Source of the DNA: Streptomyces pactum
GTDB taxonomy: Bacteria; Actinomycetota; Actinomycetes; Streptomycetales; Streptomycetaceae
Assembly: GCF_002005225.1 (NCBI RefSeq)
Contig: NZ_CP019724.1
Location: 6,031,501-6,095,500, forward strand
Length of the DNA: 64,000 bases
Reading direction: 5' to 3'
Shown here: in pieces, positions 63,839-64,000 of the stretch
Numbering within the stretch: position 1 is the stretch's first letter
Layout: the number at the start of each line of letters is the position of its first letter
The notes under the pieces: model-generated
Told to the model about the DNA's origin: nothing
Databases searched by the model: none
The model's input: the letters and a program-made list of their open reading frames with translations, nothing else
Position numbers and translations under genes: made by a program

Positions 63839-64000
63839 ACGTCAGACCCTGGACCCGCCCCAGGATCGACACCTGCCCGTCGCCGGAGCCCTCCGCCGGG
63901 TCGAGCGCGATCTCGTTGGAGACGAACTCCATCGTCAGCGACTGCTTGATCTCGCCGTCCGTCAGCGCCAGCACGTCCTTGTTCGGCGTCGGCACCGAGG
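63822..64000 (-). CDS. C-terminal part of an unidentified protein
   Basis: 59 codons before TAG (63822-63824) read ...SVPTPNKDVLALTDGEIKQS, LTMEFVSNEIALDPAEGSGD, GQVSILGRVQGLTSAQGE. I do not recognise the family. The segment is beta-rich and polar; the start lies beyond base 64000. The gene is convergent with the Prim-Pol-like gene. Confidence 0.6.
   Translation of the reverse strand, partial: SVPTPNKDVLALTDGEIKQSLTMEFVSNEIALDPAEGSGDGQVSILGRVQGLTSAQGE

Overview
The window is very GC-rich, with GTG/ATG starts, 4-nt stop/start overlaps and Streptomyces hallmarks: a conservon, an XRE/DUF397 pair, a xylanase-acetylxylan esterase pair and the fused RNase H/acid phosphatase. It is a Streptomyces chromosomal segment. 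Both ends cut genes (a sensor kinase at base 1, an unidentified protein at base 64000).

Layout. 1-10.5 kb is mostly housekeeping: an ABC exporter with a downstream histidine kinase, a MaoC-type protein, a 55-codon gene, a Nif3-like protein / zinc-ribbon / RNase H-phosphatase operon, KDPG aldolase and YaaA. RNase P RNA (rnpB) lies at 10.78-11.20 kb. Right after it come a conservon (CvnA-D plus a CYP157-like P450 without the ExxR motif) and a convergent CYP154-like P450, ending at 18.03 kb. A 40-bp imperfect copy of the rnpB 3' end sits at 18.23 kb, so the conservon-P450 block is framed by rnpB 3' ends like an integrated island.

18.3-47.6 kb is an accessory region rich in defence-like genes. 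A Mrr-N/CBS/HEPN-like protein is divergent from a Ser/Thr kinase, a DrmD-like SNF2 helicase and a 1853-aa adenine methylase. Then come an XRE/DUF397 pair, a NIPSNAP-like protein, a membrane-anchored STAND ATPase with 14 WD40 repeats, a HATPase protein and a toxin-antitoxin-like pair. Last is a tight two-gene unit: a 2377-aa DEAD-box/DUF1998 helicase (DruE-like) with a C-terminal nuclease-like domain, and a UvrD-like helicase with an N-terminal RelE/ParE-like domain. The class 1 DISARM core genes drmA, drmB and drmC are not recognisable, so the combination is a candidate composite or unnamed system. Every defence role here is inferred from sequence family and context.

47.5-64 kb returns to ordinary chromosome: a broken LLM oxidoreductase gene, a GH11 xylanase and CE4 esterase with near-identical CBM2-type domains, a PASTA-like membrane protein, MazG-like, DoxX, NTF2-like, SDR, PhoD, Gfo/Idh/MocA, a Bcr/CflA-type exporter, a serine hydrolase, an Rsm22-like protein, a NarL-type response regulator, a TetR regulator and a Prim-Pol-like protein. 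GC-rich minisatellites fill several gaps (16.3-16.8, 21.5-22.0, 59.8-60.2, 63.77-63.84 kb).
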